The translations under genes were made by a program, and so were the position numbers. The notes below the pieces were generated by a model. The model was given only the letters and a program-made list of their open reading frames with translations. It was not told the origin of the DNA and ran no database searches. Shown in pieces: positions 1-8,543 of a DNA stretch of 64,000 nt (position 1 is the first letter of the stretch; every line of letters begins with the position of its first letter). The stretch lies in contig CAWHOS010000004.1 of assembly GCA_963831105.1 (NCBI GenBank), forward strand, positions 171,150 through 235,149, given 5' to 3'. Source of the stretch: DATFQI01 sp963831105. GTDB lineage: Bacteria; Actinomycetota; Thermoleophilia; Solirubrobacterales; Solirubrobacteraceae.

Positions 1-239
1 ACGGGCAGCGCCGGCGCATCGCCGTCGGACCAACTCGCCACGACCTCAGCCCACCGGGGGTTCACGACGCGCAACAGGGTCCCCCGCTGCGCCCCGAGCA
101 GCAGCCCCGCCTCGCGCGCGACCGCGGTGAACACCTCGTCAGGTGGCGGCTCACTGGCCACCAAGGTCGCCACACGGCGCAGGACCGCGTGCTCGCGCGC
201 GAGCTGCTCCGATGACGCGCCGGCGGACGTGACCGTCAC
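1..239 (-). CDS. GAF-domain sensor kinase, N-terminal part (cut by window edge)
   Basis: The reverse strand is open from a GTG at 239 to the left edge with no stop, giving 79 residues. The segment LRRVATLVAS followed by a GAF-like start (FTAVAREAGLLLGAQ) closely resembles the N-terminus of the sensor kinase at 44223-45389 (LRRVATLVAG, FATVTEEVGRLLGAH). By that similarity it is probably the start of a GAF plus HisKA_3 histidine kinase that would pair with a NarL-type regulator. The catalytic part is outside the window, so a GAF-only protein cannot be excluded. The GTG start fits the start of similarity, but no strong ribosome binding site is visible. Confidence 0.7.
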   Translation of the reverse strand, partial: MTVTSAGASSEQLAREHAVLRRVATLVASEPPPDEVFTAVAREAGLLLGAQRGTLLRVVNPRWAEVVASWSDGDAPALP

Positions 240-361
240 AACGCGACTCTAACCGCGCGGCTGCGCAGCGCAAGCGGGCTGAACCAGCAGTGCCGCGCGT
301 GCGCCGGCGAGTCCCGCTGGACGTCCGGGAGCGGGCGGCGTAGCGTTGTCGCACGAGCGAG

Positions 362-1183
362 ATGGGTCCGTCGTCGAGTTATGTGCTGGGCAGTGACGAC
401 CCGGAGATCGCCCGCCTCGATGGTCAGGCCGAGGCGCTCAGGTCCGGTACGGGGCTGCTCCTGGGTGCTGCCGGGATCCGCGAGGGCATGCGGGTGCTCG
501 AGCTCGGGACGGGCGTGGGCCACGTCGCCTTCCAGCTTGCGGCGCTCGTCGGACCGAGCGGCTCGGTGCTGGCGATCGACCAGGCGGCGCCGCTGCTCGC
601 GGTTGCCGAGTCGCGTCGTCGTGCCGGTGGTGTCGAGAACGTGGCCTTCGCCGAGGCAGACGCGCGTGAGTTCCGCGACGCTGAGCCGTTCGACGCCGTG
701 GTCGCGCGGCTGCTGCTCTTCCACCTGCCCGACGCGGGCGACGTGGTTCGCCACCATGCCGCGGGACTTCGGCCCGGAGGGGTGTGGGTCGCGCTGGACT
801 TCGACGTCGGCGGGGCGCGCGCCGAGCCGGAGGTCGCGCTCGTCTCGACGCTGCTCGGATGGGTCGAGGCGGCGTTCCGCGGCGCGGGCGCCGATCCACG
901 CATCGGCGCGCGGCTCGCGTCGCTGCTGCGGCACGCGGGCCTGTCGGACGTGAGCACCTTCGGGATCCAGCCATACCTGTCGCCGGACACGCCTCCGGGC
1001 GCGAGCCTGCTGGCCGAAGTCGTCCGCGCGCTCGCGAAGCCGATCACCGCGGCGGGCCTCGTGACGGAGGCCGAGCTCGAGGTGGACACGCTGGAGGAGC
1101 GAATCGACGGCGCGCTACGGGACGCCGACGCGGTGCTCGTGGCGCCGACGCTGGTCGGCGCCTGGGGACGGGCGAGTGCCTAG
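362..1183 (+). CDS. Class I SAM-dependent methyltransferase
   Basis: A 273-residue protein with a Rossmann methyltransferase fold. Motif I is VLELGTGVGHVAFQLA at about residues 44-59, the acidic end of strand beta-2 is VLAIDQ, and post-motif I is FAEADARE near residue 98; the motif IV region is FDAVVARLLLFHLPD. This is the layout of Methyltransf_11/25-type enzymes, which transfer a methyl group from S-adenosylmethionine to a small molecule. The substrate cannot be read from sequence. It is monocistronic, divergent from the partial kinase gene on its left and convergent with the NTF2-like gene on its right. The family is secure, the function is not. Confidence 0.85.
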   Translation: MGPSSSYVLGSDDPEIARLDGQAEALRSGTGLLLGAAGIREGMRVLELGTGVGHVAFQLAALVGPSGSVLAIDQAAPLLAVAESRRRAGGVENVAFAEADAREFRDAEPFDAVVARLLLFHLPDAGDVVRHHAAGLRPGGVWVALDFDVGGARAEPEVALVSTLLGWVEAAFRGAGADPRIGARLASLLRHAGLSDVSTFGIQPYLSPDTPPGASLLAEVVRALAKPITAAGLVTEAELEVDTLEERIDGALRDADAVLVAPTLVGAWGRASA

Positions 1184-1199
1184 CTCCTGAATCACCCGA

Positions 1200-1604
1200 T
1201 CAGCTCGGGAGGCCCAGGCCGGCCCTTGCGAACTCCTGGGCCATCCTCGCCCCGACGAGTTGCAGAGCCGAGGCCGGGCGGATCATCACTTTGAGCTCGG
1301 TGATCAGGCCGTCTTCGTCGAAGGTGAGCTTGTCGATCCCCTCGATCTGCTTCCCGTCGATCTCGGTCGAGAACTCCAAGATCGCGACGCGATCGTCCGC
1401 GTCCTCGAGTTGATGCACGTAGCGGAAGCTGCCGCTGCTCCCGAGCACCTGGTCGGCCGCGCGAAGGATCTTCAAGACCTGATCGCGGCCCTCGTACGGC
1501 TTGAACAGCACCGGGCTGCGGAAGGCTGCGTGCTCGTGAAACAGCTCGCGAGCCTGCTCGACGTTGCGTTGTTCGACGGCGGCGCGGAAGCGATCAGCGA
1601 GCAT
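1200..1604 (-). CDS. NTF2-like / SnoaL-type protein
   Basis: A 134-residue alpha+beta-barrel protein of the nuclear transport factor 2-like superfamily. The start has the usual helix (ADRFRAAVEQRNVEQARELFHEHAAFRSPVL), followed by strands with RYVHQLEDADDRVAILEFSTEIDGKQIEGIDKL. Members are either small cyclases/isomerases or non-enzymatic binding modules; no catalytic signature allows a choice. It stands alone, convergent with the methyltransferase gene at 362-1183. There is no signal peptide, so it is probably cytoplasmic. Confidence 0.75.
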   Translation of the reverse strand: MLADRFRAAVEQRNVEQARELFHEHAAFRSPVLFKPYEGRDQVLKILRAADQVLGSSGSFRYVHQLEDADDRVAILEFSTEIDGKQIEGIDKLTFDEDGLITELKVMIRPASALQLVGARMAQEFARAGLGLPS

Positions 1605-1743
1605 TGCCCGCAGCCTAACCGCGCGTGTCGATCGGGCTGCTCCCTCCAGGCGAGAGCGGAAGCCGCGATCAGCCGCTGCCCGAGGACGATCCGCCGAGGT
1701 TGCCGCCGCCGTGGGGTGTCGGCCGGGCTAACGTTCCGCGGCG

Positions 1744-2289
1744 ATGCGCTGGCTCAACGAACCGCCCGCCTGGTCGCAGGACGGGGACACGCTGCGGCTG
1801 ACGACCGCTCCCGACACCGACTTCTGGCGCACGACGCACTACGGGTTCGTGCGCGACACGGGGCACTTCGCCCACGAGCGCGTCAGCGGGGACTTCGCCG
1901 CGCGTGTGCGGATCGAGGGCGCCTACCGGGAGCAGTACGACCAAGCCGGGCTGATGCTTCGGCTGGACGCCGAGACGTGGATGAAGTGCGGGATCGAGTT
2001 CGTCGACGGCGCGCAGTGGGCGAGCGCCGTCATCACACGTGGGCTCTCGGACTGGTCGGTGGTCGCGCTGGACCCCGCGCCGGCCAGCCTGTGGATCGAG
2101 GTCAAGCGCACGGCCGAGGCCGTGCAGGTCTCCTTCGGCGAGCGCGAGCCCGACCGGCTGCTGCGCCTCGGCGCCCTCACCGACGCCGAGGAGCTGGACG
2201 TCGGCGTGATGGCGGCCTCCCCCGACGGCAGCGGGTTCGAGGTCGCACTGCACGACTTCGCGGTGGAGCCGTGCGCGACGACTCGCTAG
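1744..2289 (+). CDS. DUF1349 protein (concanavalin A-like fold)
   Basis: A 181-residue protein matching the DUF1349 family, also annotated as 'regulation of enolase protein 1-like'. Recognisable family segments are the early W-x-n-x-P pattern, DFWRTTHYGF, YDQAGLMLRLD, WMKCGIEFVDG and the WSVVALDP region. The family folds as a jelly-roll similar to concanavalin A lectins, but a ligand is not established. The gene overlaps the next gene by 19 bp, so the two are probably co-transcribed and translationally coupled. Confidence 0.85.
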   Translation: MRWLNEPPAWSQDGDTLRLTTAPDTDFWRTTHYGFVRDTGHFAHERVSGDFAARVRIEGAYREQYDQAGLMLRLDAETWMKCGIEFVDGAQWASAVITRGLSDWSVVALDPAPASLWIEVKRTAEAVQVSFGEREPDRLLRLGALTDAEELDVGVMAASPDGSGFEVALHDFAVEPCATTR

Positions 2290-2651
2290 AGCGCGACGTC
2301 CTCGTCGAGGAGCGCGGGCTGCAGGCGGCCATGCTCGCGAGCGACGTGGACGAGCTCGACCGGCTGCTCCACCCCGACCTCCTGGCCGTCGGACCTGACG
2401 GGACCCTGGTGGACAAGGCGACCGACCTCGAATCGCACCGGACCGGCGTGTTCGAGATCTTCGACCTGCACGAGGAGGAGATCGATGTGAGGGTGGCCGG
2501 CGACGTGGCCGTCACCTTCGTCGTGCTCCGGATCCGCGGGGCGATCGAGGGATCCGAGGTGTCGGGTCGAATGCGTTACACGCGCACGTGGACGCGCGAC
2601 GGCGGCGCCTGGCGCGTCATCGCCGCGCACATCAGCCCTGCGGCAGGCTGA
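2271..2651 (+). CDS. DUF4440 / NTF2-like protein
   Basis: A 126-residue NTF2-like protein read from a GTG at 2271 that overlaps the 3' end of the DUF1349 gene. The first helix is RDVLVEERGLQAAMLASDVDELDRLLHPDLLAVGPDGT, the pattern of DUF4440/SnoaL-like proteins, and the end (RMRYTRTWTRDGGAWRVIAAHISP) is the conserved C-terminal strand pair with the W-r-v-x-a-x-h motif. Role unknown. The GTG is chosen because similarity begins within a few residues of it; the reading frame stays open far upstream, but there it lies opposite or across other genes. Confidence 0.75.
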   Translation: MRDDSLERDVLVEERGLQAAMLASDVDELDRLLHPDLLAVGPDGTLVDKATDLESHRTGVFEIFDLHEEEIDVRVAGDVAVTFVVLRIRGAIEGSEVSGRMRYTRTWTRDGGAWRVIAAHISPAAG

Positions 2652-2661
2652 TCGCGCGGCG

Positions 2662-3738
2662 TCAGAGCGCGGAGAGCTGCTCGCGCGACAGGCCGTCGAG
2701 GCCGAGCGTGCTGACGGTGCGCTTCGCCTCGCCGCGGAAGTCGCGCGCGAGCACGACCGAGGCGGTCGTGATCAGGGCGTCCATCACGGGGGTCGGCACG
2801 CCGAGGCGCGCGGCCAGGTCGCTCAGGAAGACCAGCCCGTAGCCGACGTCCTCGGTCAGATAGCGGTGGTCGAGCTGGCTCTGGGCGCGGATGCCGAGGA
2901 AGCCCGGCGCCTTGCTGTAGCCCGTCGAGTAGTTCTCCTCGAGCATGTAGCCCTGCCTGGAGCCGAGGGCGGGCTCGGACAGGATCGAGATCCCGAGCGC
3001 GGCGGCGATCGCCTGGCGCTCCAGGTCGACGGCCTCGATCAGCCGGCCGACGCTCTCGGTCACGCCCTCCTCGTAGAAGAGGAAGTCGCCGCCGGTCCGC
3101 TCGAGCAGACCCGTGTTGAGCAGCGTGACGGCCGGGTGGATCACCGGATTGCCGTTCTGGAGGGTGGTCTGGAAGACGCTCTCGGCCTTCTCGACCGCCG
3201 GCCACACCTCCTTGACGAGGTCGTACAGCCGGTCGGTTCCCGCGCGCGGGAGGCCGGCGAGGAACACGCCGGTGCTGAGCTTGAGGAAGACGTTGATCAC
3301 GCCCGGCTCGGTGACCCGGACCGCGTACGGCAGCGTGTGCGACTCGCCGACGACGCATCGGTCGTCGTCGAGCTCGAGCCCGGCCGCGTGCTTGAACGCG
3401 ATCGCGCCGCCGCACGACCCGGGGCAGACCAGCACCGCCACGCCGTCGGTCAGGTGGGGCCCTGCCGTGGTGGCCAGCGGCTCGGTCGCGTAGGCGGGGC
3501 CCACGACGACCAGGAGCTCGGCGCCGTCCATGGCCTCGGCGGGGTCGTGCCCGGAGTAGCGGATCGCGGCGAAGCCCTGCAGGTCACCGCTCGCGCTGAT
3601 GCCGCCGGCCGCGTCCACCGCCACCACGTTGGTGCCGAACTCCGGCGTGGCGTACAGGGACACCTCGTGACCGTGCTGGGCGAAGTCGAAGGCCGACGCG
3701 AGCCCTCCGTTCCCCGCCCCGAACACCGCGACGCGCAT
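2662..3738 (-). CDS. NAD/NADP-dependent octopine/nopaline dehydrogenase family protein
   Basis: A 358-residue two-domain oxidoreductase. The N-terminal dinucleotide-binding motif is VAVFGAGNGGLASAFDFAQHG (GxGNGG, typical of opine dehydrogenases). The C-terminal half carries the helical opine-dehydrogenase domain, including NPVIHPAVTLLNTG with the histidine that family structures place at the active site, and YLTEDVGYGLVFLSDLA, a hallmark of this family. Members reductively join an amino acid and a keto acid, or act as related ketopantoate-reductase-like enzymes; the substrates here are unknown. The next gene on the same strand ends 10 bp upstream of the start, suggesting an operon. Confidence 0.85.
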   Translation of the reverse strand: MRVAVFGAGNGGLASAFDFAQHGHEVSLYATPEFGTNVVAVDAAGGISASGDLQGFAAIRYSGHDPAEAMDGAELLVVVGPAYATEPLATTAGPHLTDGVAVLVCPGSCGGAIAFKHAAGLELDDDRCVVGESHTLPYAVRVTEPGVINVFLKLSTGVFLAGLPRAGTDRLYDLVKEVWPAVEKAESVFQTTLQNGNPVIHPAVTLLNTGLLERTGGDFLFYEEGVTESVGRLIEAVDLERQAIAAALGISILSEPALGSRQGYMLEENYSTGYSKAPGFLGIRAQSQLDHRYLTEDVGYGLVFLSDLAARLGVPTPVMDALITTASVVLARDFRGEAKRTVSTLGLDGLSREQLSAL

Positions 3739-3747
3739 CGACGGCGG

Positions 3748-4059
3748 CTAGCGGCCCGTCGGGCGGTGCGCGGCTCCGCGCGTGTGCGCCTGGCGGCCAC
3801 GGCCCGACGCGCCACCCGTCGCGGCGTGGCCCTGGCCCGCGGCGCGATGGATCACGCGCTTCAACGCCTCGTCGGTGGGCCCGGGCTCGTCGCGCGGCTT
3901 CAGCGCCTTCGGGTGCACGATCCGGAACACCGGACCGTCGGCCTCCTCCACGGCGACCTCGACCTTGACGAGGCTCGCGACGTGGGCCACCACCCCGTCG
4001 ACGTCGCCGTCGTCGGTGGCGACGCTCACGAGCTGTCCTTCCCGGAAGGTCTTGAGCAT
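3748..4059 (-). CDS. Conserved hypothetical protein, basic tail
   Basis: A 103-residue protein of no recognised family. The first 55 residues form short strands (GQLVSVATDDGDVDGVVAHVASLVKVEVAVEE) that look like a small beta-barrel, possibly SH3- or Sm-like. The last 40 residues are low-complexity and rich in Gly, Arg and His (GRGRQAHTRGAAHRPTGR), probably disordered and nucleic-acid-compatible. It lies 10 bp upstream of the opine-dehydrogenase-like gene on the same strand. No function is proposed. Confidence 0.65.
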   Translation of the reverse strand: MLKTFREGQLVSVATDDGDVDGVVAHVASLVKVEVAVEEADGPVFRIVHPKALKPRDEPGPTDEALKRVIHRAAGQGHAATGGASGRGRQAHTRGAAHRPTGR

Positions 4060-4107
4060 GCGGCCGAGCCTACTCGCACCGGTAGGTCAGGTGCATGGCC
4101 GGCGGGG

Positions 4108-4620
4108 TCAGTCGTAGTAGCGCCGCGCGCTCGAGCCGAGCCGAGTCACGTCGGTGCCGTAGATGTGGATCGAGATCGCGGTCTCGTCGCCGGTGTTGTG
4201 GACGCGGTGGATGTCCCCGGGAGGCGCGAAGCCGCTCACGTCGCCGACGTGGTTGTCGCTGCGCCCGATCACGTTGCCGCTGGCGTCGAACAGCTCCTCG
4301 TGCTCGATCCCCTGGATGACGCCGAACACGCACCACGTCGTGTGGTCGTGGATGCGCGTGATCTGGCCGGGCCGCCAGACCAGGGCGACGATCGAGAACG
4401 ACCCATCGGGCTCGGCGTACAGCGTGTGGCCCTGGTAGTCGTCCGGCGAGCCGGCACGCTGCTCGTCGGTCAGGACGTCCGGTCCCGGCATGTGGTGGCG
4501 CAGCTGCTCGGCGACGAGGTCGGCGGTCTCGGACCAGTCGGCGTGGACATCGACGGCGCTGCGGACTCCGCTGACGAGCGTGGCCAGCTCGCCGGCGGGT
4601 GGGCTCTGGATAGCGGTCAT
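4108..4620 (-). CDS. Cysteine dioxygenase-family thiol dioxygenase
   Basis: A 170-residue cupin of the type I cysteine dioxygenase family, which oxidises cysteine or 3-mercaptopropionate to the sulfinate using mononuclear iron. The iron ligands are the HDH pair (H91, H93) in ITRIHDHTTWCVFGVIQG and H138 in PPGDIHRVHN. The length matches bacterial enzymes. The residue that would choose between cysteine and 3-mercaptopropionate cannot be settled by eye. It is divergently arranged with a LysR gene (start 4697), separated by 76 bp containing a palindrome, so control by that regulator is likely. Confidence 0.88.
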   Translation of the reverse strand: MTAIQSPPAGELATLVSGVRSAVDVHADWSETADLVAEQLRHHMPGPDVLTDEQRAGSPDDYQGHTLYAEPDGSFSIVALVWRPGQITRIHDHTTWCVFGVIQGIEHEELFDASGNVIGRSDNHVGDVSGFAPPGDIHRVHNTGDETAISIHIYGTDVTRLGSSARRYYD

Positions 4621-4634
4621 GGCTCAGGAGACTG

Positions 4635-4649
4635 ATGGCCGGAGGCCAT
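4635..4649. promoter_or_regulatory. Palindrome between thiol dioxygenase and LysR genes
   Basis: ATGGCC-GGA-GGCCAT is a perfect 6-bp inverted repeat with a 3-base spacer in the 76-bp divergent region. It includes the T-N11-A geometry of LysR-type operators, so it is a reasonable binding site for the LysR protein encoded next to it. Inference only. Confidence 0.4.
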
Positions 4650-4696
4650 TACGTCCAATGGAAACTTTCGGACTGATCCATAGATAGAGTTGATGC

Positions 4697-5587
4697 ATGC
4701 TCGACGTCACCCGACTGCGCGTGATCGACGCCGTCGCGCGCCACGGATCGGTCACGGCCGCAGCGAAGGAGCTCAACTACTCCCAGCCGTCCGTTTCCCA
4801 CCATCTCGGGCGGCTGGAGGCCGAGACCGGCGCGCAGCTGCTGCAGCGGGCCGGGCGCGGCATCCGGCTCACCCCCGCCGGGGCGCTGCTCGCGGATCGC
4901 GCGGCGGAGATCCTCGGCCGCATCGACGCCGCCGACGCGGAGCTCTCCGCCCATGTGGGCCTGAGCGCGGGGCGGGTGCGCCTGGCCGCCTTCGCCTCCG
5001 CCATCGGCTCGCTCGTTCCGCACGCCGTCTCCGCGCTTGCGGACCGGCATCCGGGCCTGCAGATCAGCCTGACCGACACCCATCCGCCGGAGGCGATCGA
5101 GCTGCTGCGGGCCGGCAAGGTCGAGGTCGCGATCATCTTCCGCTACGACGAGACCGAGCCCGAGCCGCCCGGGGTCCGCCTGCACCACCTGCTCGACGAT
5201 CCGGTCTACGTGCTTTCGACCCGGCGCGAGCGCGGGCTGCGCACCCTGCGCGACGCGACCTGGATCGCCGGCTGCGAGCGCTGCAGCAGCCACCTGCTGT
5301 CGCTGTGCGCCGACGCCGGGTTCGAACCCCGCATCGGCTCCCGCTCCGACGACATGGTCGTCATGCAGGCGCTGGTGGCGGCCGGGCTCGGCGTCGCGAC
5401 CCAGACCGGCCTGGCGCTGCGCGCCCACGGCATCGACGGCGTGGTCGCGACCAAGCTGCCCGGCTCGCACCGCCACATCTACGCCGCGACCTACGGCGAC
5501 CCGCCCGACCCGCCGGGGACCGCCGCCGTGCTCGCTGCGCTCGCCGAGGCAGCCGCGGCGGCGACGGAGAACGACGCTACGGTTTGA
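4697..5587 (+). CDS. LysR-family transcriptional regulator
   Basis: A 296-residue LTTR. The winged helix occupies residues 1-60 (RLRVIDAVARHGSVTAAAKELNYSQPSVSHHLGRLE) and a periplasmic-binding-protein-like effector domain the rest. Length and layout are standard. The ATG at 4697 begins directly at the conserved LDVTRLRVIDAVA segment. It is divergent from the thiol dioxygenase gene, suggesting control of sulfur amino-acid oxidation or of itself. The next gene begins 5 bp after its stop. Confidence 0.92.
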   Translation: MLDVTRLRVIDAVARHGSVTAAAKELNYSQPSVSHHLGRLEAETGAQLLQRAGRGIRLTPAGALLADRAAEILGRIDAADAELSAHVGLSAGRVRLAAFASAIGSLVPHAVSALADRHPGLQISLTDTHPPEAIELLRAGKVEVAIIFRYDETEPEPPGVRLHHLLDDPVYVLSTRRERGLRTLRDATWIAGCERCSSHLLSLCADAGFEPRIGSRSDDMVVMQALVAAGLGVATQTGLALRAHGIDGVVATKLPGSHRHIYAATYGDPPDPPGTAAVLAALAEAAAAATENDATV

Positions 5588-5591
5588 AGCC

Positions 5592-8543
5592 GTGGTGATG
5601 AGGACGCGGGTCGCGAGTACGCGGCTGATCGGCCGCGCCGCCGAGCTCGCCGAGCTCGAGACCGCCGTCGCCGAGGCGGCCGACGGCCGGGCCTCGCTGG
5701 CGTTCGTGGCGGGTGAGTCCGGCATCGGCAAGACGCGCCTGCTGGCGGAGCTGACGCGCCGGGCGCGCGAGGGCGGTGCGCTCGTGCTGACCGGAGACTG
5801 CGCCGACTTCGGCGACGAGGGCGATCTGCCGTACCTGCCGCTGGTCGCCGCGCTGCGCCCGCTCGCCAGGCTCGAGGAGCCGGGCCTCTCCGGACCCGCG
5901 CGGGAGGCCGTGGCGCCGTTGCTGCCCGGCTCCGATACGCAGGGCGGCGCGGCCGCCGAGCCCGGCGGTCAGGCGCGTCTGTTCGAGGGGCTGCTGTCGC
6001 TGCTGGAGGCGCTGGGGCAGGAGCGCCCCGTCGTGCTGGTCATCGAGGATCTGCACTGGGCCGACCGCTCGACGTGGGCGGCCCTCACCTTCCTGGCCCG
6101 CAACCTCACCGGGGAGCGGGTGCTCCTGGTCGGCTCCTATCGCTCCGACGAGCTGCGCCGCCGCGACCCGCTGCGCGCCCAGCTCGCGGAGCTCGAGCTC
6201 CATCCCCGCGCCCGCCGCATCGTGCTCGACCCGTTCAGCCGCGCGGAGCTCGCCGAGCAGCTCGCCGACATCCTCGACGGCCCGCCCGCCGGCGACCTGC
6301 TCCAGCGGCTGTGGGAGCGAGCCGGCGGCAATCCGCTCTACGGCGAGGAGCTGCTCGCGGCCGGCCTCGACGGTCGCGGCGACGCGCCGGACACCCTGCG
6401 CGACGCGCTGATGCTGCGCATCGAGCGGCTGCCCGAGCCCGCGCGCGAGCTGCTCGAGCTCGTCGCGGTCGGGCGGCGGGTCGATCACCGGCTGCTCGAG
6501 GAGACGAGCGGGCTCGACCCCGCCCCGCTGCGCGGCGCGCTGCGGGAGGCGGTCGATGCCCACGTCCTCACCGTGCAGGACGGCCGCGACTACCGCTTCC
6601 GCCACGCGCTGCTGCGCGAGGTGGTCGAGAGCGAGCTGCTCCCGGGCGAGCGGTCCGAGCTCAACCTGAGGGTCGCGCGCGCTCTCGAGCAGCGCTTGGA
6701 GGACGGCGCGGACGCGCAGGCGATCGCCGCCGTCGCCCACCACTACGCCGCCACCGACGACGTCGCGGCGGCGTTCACGACCGCCGTGCGCGCCGCGGCG
6801 GCCGCCGAGGAGGTGCATGCCCACGACGAGGTCGCGGCGCTGCTCGACCGCGCGCTCGCGTTGTGGGACCGCGTGCCGGATGCCGCCGCGCTGGCCGGCG
6901 CGGACCGCATCACGCTGCTCGCGCGCGCCGGGGACGCCGCGAGCGCGCTCGGCGACCCGGCTCGCCATCTCGCCCGGCTCGAGGCCGCGTTCGCGCAGCT
7001 CGACCCGCGTGCGGAGCCGTCGCGCGCGGCTGGGATCCTCGAGGCCACGGCCCGCGCGCAGCGCCACCTCAACCGCGCCGCGGAGAGCGCGGCCACGCTC
7101 GAGCGGGCACTCGAGCTCGCCGCCGACGACGTCACGCGCGCCGGCGTGCTCGCCGCCCTGGCCCGCGCGCAGCTGATCCTCGACCGCAACGCCGACGCCG
7201 CCCGCACCGCCCGCGCGGCGATGGAGCTCGCCACCTCCGCGGGCCTCCCCCTGGTCGAGGGGCGCGCGCGCAACACGCTCGGGAGCGCGGTGGCCACGAC
7301 CGGCGCCGTCGACGAGGCCGACGCCGAGCTGCGCGCCGCGATCGCCATCGCGCGCGAGCGCGGCGCCACGGCGGATCTCGCCGAGGGCTATCTGAACTAC
7401 GCGAACATGCTGCACGCGATCGGCCGGACGGAGGCAGCCTGCGCGGTCGTGGCCGAGGGCAAGGACGTGGCCGGGCGGCGGCGGCCGATCGCCATGCTCT
7501 GGCTGGACCTCAACCTCGCGGAGTTCGCATTCGAGGCCGGCGACTGGGCGGCCTCGGAGGCCTGCCTCCCCAGCGCGCTGCCGTGGACCGGCGGCCAGTC
7601 GCGCGTCGGCATCGGCCTGCGGCGGGCCGCCCTCGCGGCCGGCCGCGGGGACCTTGCCGCCGCGTCCGCGCTGGTGGAGGAGCTCGAGCCGCTCGCCGCG
7701 AACTCGAGCGAGCCACAGATCCTGCGGCTGTTCGGAGCGCTGCTCGCCGAGCTGCGGCGTCGCGAGGGCGACCTCGAGCGGGCGCGCGCCGCCGTCGAGA
7801 CGGGGCTCGCGCGGATCGACGGCCTCACGGACGACCCCCTCGCCGGTGCGTCGCTCGCGGCAGGCGGGGTGCCCGTCGAGGCCGACGCGGCGCAGCGCGC
7901 CCGCGACCTGGGCGACGACGAGGCGGCGGACGCGGCGCTGCGCCGGGCGGAGGCCCTGCTCGAGCGCGTCGAGGCCGCCGCCCCCGAGAACCGGCCGGTC
8001 GAGCAGGCGGCGCTGGCGGGCGCGCGCGCCGAGGCGGGCCGCGCCGCGGGCGCCCCGGACGCGGCGGAGTACGAGCGGGCCGCCGCGGCCTGGGACGCTG
8101 CCGGCCGCCCCGAGCCGGCCGCGATCATGCGCTTCCGTGCCGCCGAGGCGCACGCCGGAGCCGGTGACGCCACGGCGGCCCTGGAGGCCGCCCGCGCGGC
8201 GCACGCGACGGCGGTGCGGCTCGGCGCCGGGTGGCTGCGCGGCGAGCTCGAGCGGCTCGCCGCCCGGGCGAGGCTCCCGCTCGCCCCGCACGACACGGCG
8301 GCCGGCGAGGAGCCGCCCGAGGACGGGTTCGGGCTCACCTCGCGCGAGCGCCAGGTGCTGGCCCTGCTGACCGAGGGCGCCACCAACCGCGAGATCGGCG
8401 CGACCCTGTTCATGGCCGAGAAGACGGCCAGCGTCCACGTCTCCCGCATCCTCGCCAAGCTCAACGCGCGCTCCCGGACCGAGGCGGCGTCGATCGCGCA
8501 CCGGCAGGGGCTCGTTCCGCATACCGTGGGCCGCGATGCCTGA
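5592..8543 (+). CDS. Large LuxR-family ATPase regulator (LAL)
   Basis: A 983-residue LAL-type regulator: N-terminal AAA/NACHT-like ATPase, long helical tetratricopeptide-like middle, C-terminal LuxR helix-turn-helix. Walker A is GESGIGKTRL (residues 41-50), Walker B is VVLVIEDLHWAD, and the HTH begins with FGLTSRERQVLALLTEGATNREIGATLF and continues with SVHVSRILAKLNARSRTEA. Such proteins are ligand-gated activators of catabolic or secondary-metabolite genes. The first three codons GTG, GTG and ATG (5592, 5595, 5598) are all possible starts. It follows the LysR gene by 4 bp and overlaps the methyltransferase gene by 8 bp, so all three may be co-transcribed. Confidence 0.92.
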   Translation: MVMRTRVASTRLIGRAAELAELETAVAEAADGRASLAFVAGESGIGKTRLLAELTRRAREGGALVLTGDCADFGDEGDLPYLPLVAALRPLARLEEPGLSGPAREAVAPLLPGSDTQGGAAAEPGGQARLFEGLLSLLEALGQERPVVLVIEDLHWADRSTWAALTFLARNLTGERVLLVGSYRSDELRRRDPLRAQLAELELHPRARRIVLDPFSRAELAEQLADILDGPPAGDLLQRLWERAGGNPLYGEELLAAGLDGRGDAPDTLRDALMLRIERLPEPARELLELVAVGRRVDHRLLEETSGLDPAPLRGALREAVDAHVLTVQDGRDYRFRHALLREVVESELLPGERSELNLRVARALEQRLEDGADAQAIAAVAHHYAATDDVAAAFTTAVRAAAAAEEVHAHDEVAALLDRALALWDRVPDAAALAGADRITLLARAGDAASALGDPARHLARLEAAFAQLDPRAEPSRAAGILEATARAQRHLNRAAESAATLERALELAADDVTRAGVLAALARAQLILDRNADAARTARAAMELATSAGLPLVEGRARNTLGSAVATTGAVDEADAELRAAIAIARERGATADLAEGYLNYANMLHAIGRTEAACAVVAEGKDVAGRRRPIAMLWLDLNLAEFAFEAGDWAASEACLPSALPWTGGQSRVGIGLRRAALAAGRGDLAAASALVEELEPLAANSSEPQILRLFGALLAELRRREGDLERARAAVETGLARIDGLTDDPLAGASLAAGGVPVEADAAQRARDLGDDEAADAALRRAEALLERVEAAAPENRPVEQAALAGARAEAGRAAGAPDAAEYERAAAAWDAAGRPEPAAIMRFRAAEAHAGAGDATAALEAARAAHATAVRLGAGWLRGELERLAARARLPLAPHDTAAGEEPPEDGFGLTSRERQVLALLTEGATNREIGATLFMAEKTASVHVSRILAKLNARSRTEAASIAHRQGLVPHTVGRDA

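Noticed and set aside
2866..4635. A long forward frame across the opine-dehydrogenase, hypothetical and dioxygenase genes
   Set aside because: It spans three genes on the other strand with recognisable domains and has no domain of its own.
5308..5330. GGTTCGAACCCC resembling a tRNA T-loop
   Set aside because: It lies in the LysR coding sequence (residues GFEPRIG) and no acceptor stem or anticodon arm can be built around it.
5577..8522. A 981-residue open frame opposite the LAL regulator
   Set aside because: It mirrors the forward gene, as usual in DNA of this GC content; its translation is a low-complexity Arg/Gly/Leu mix with no domain, while the forward frame has Walker and HTH motifs.
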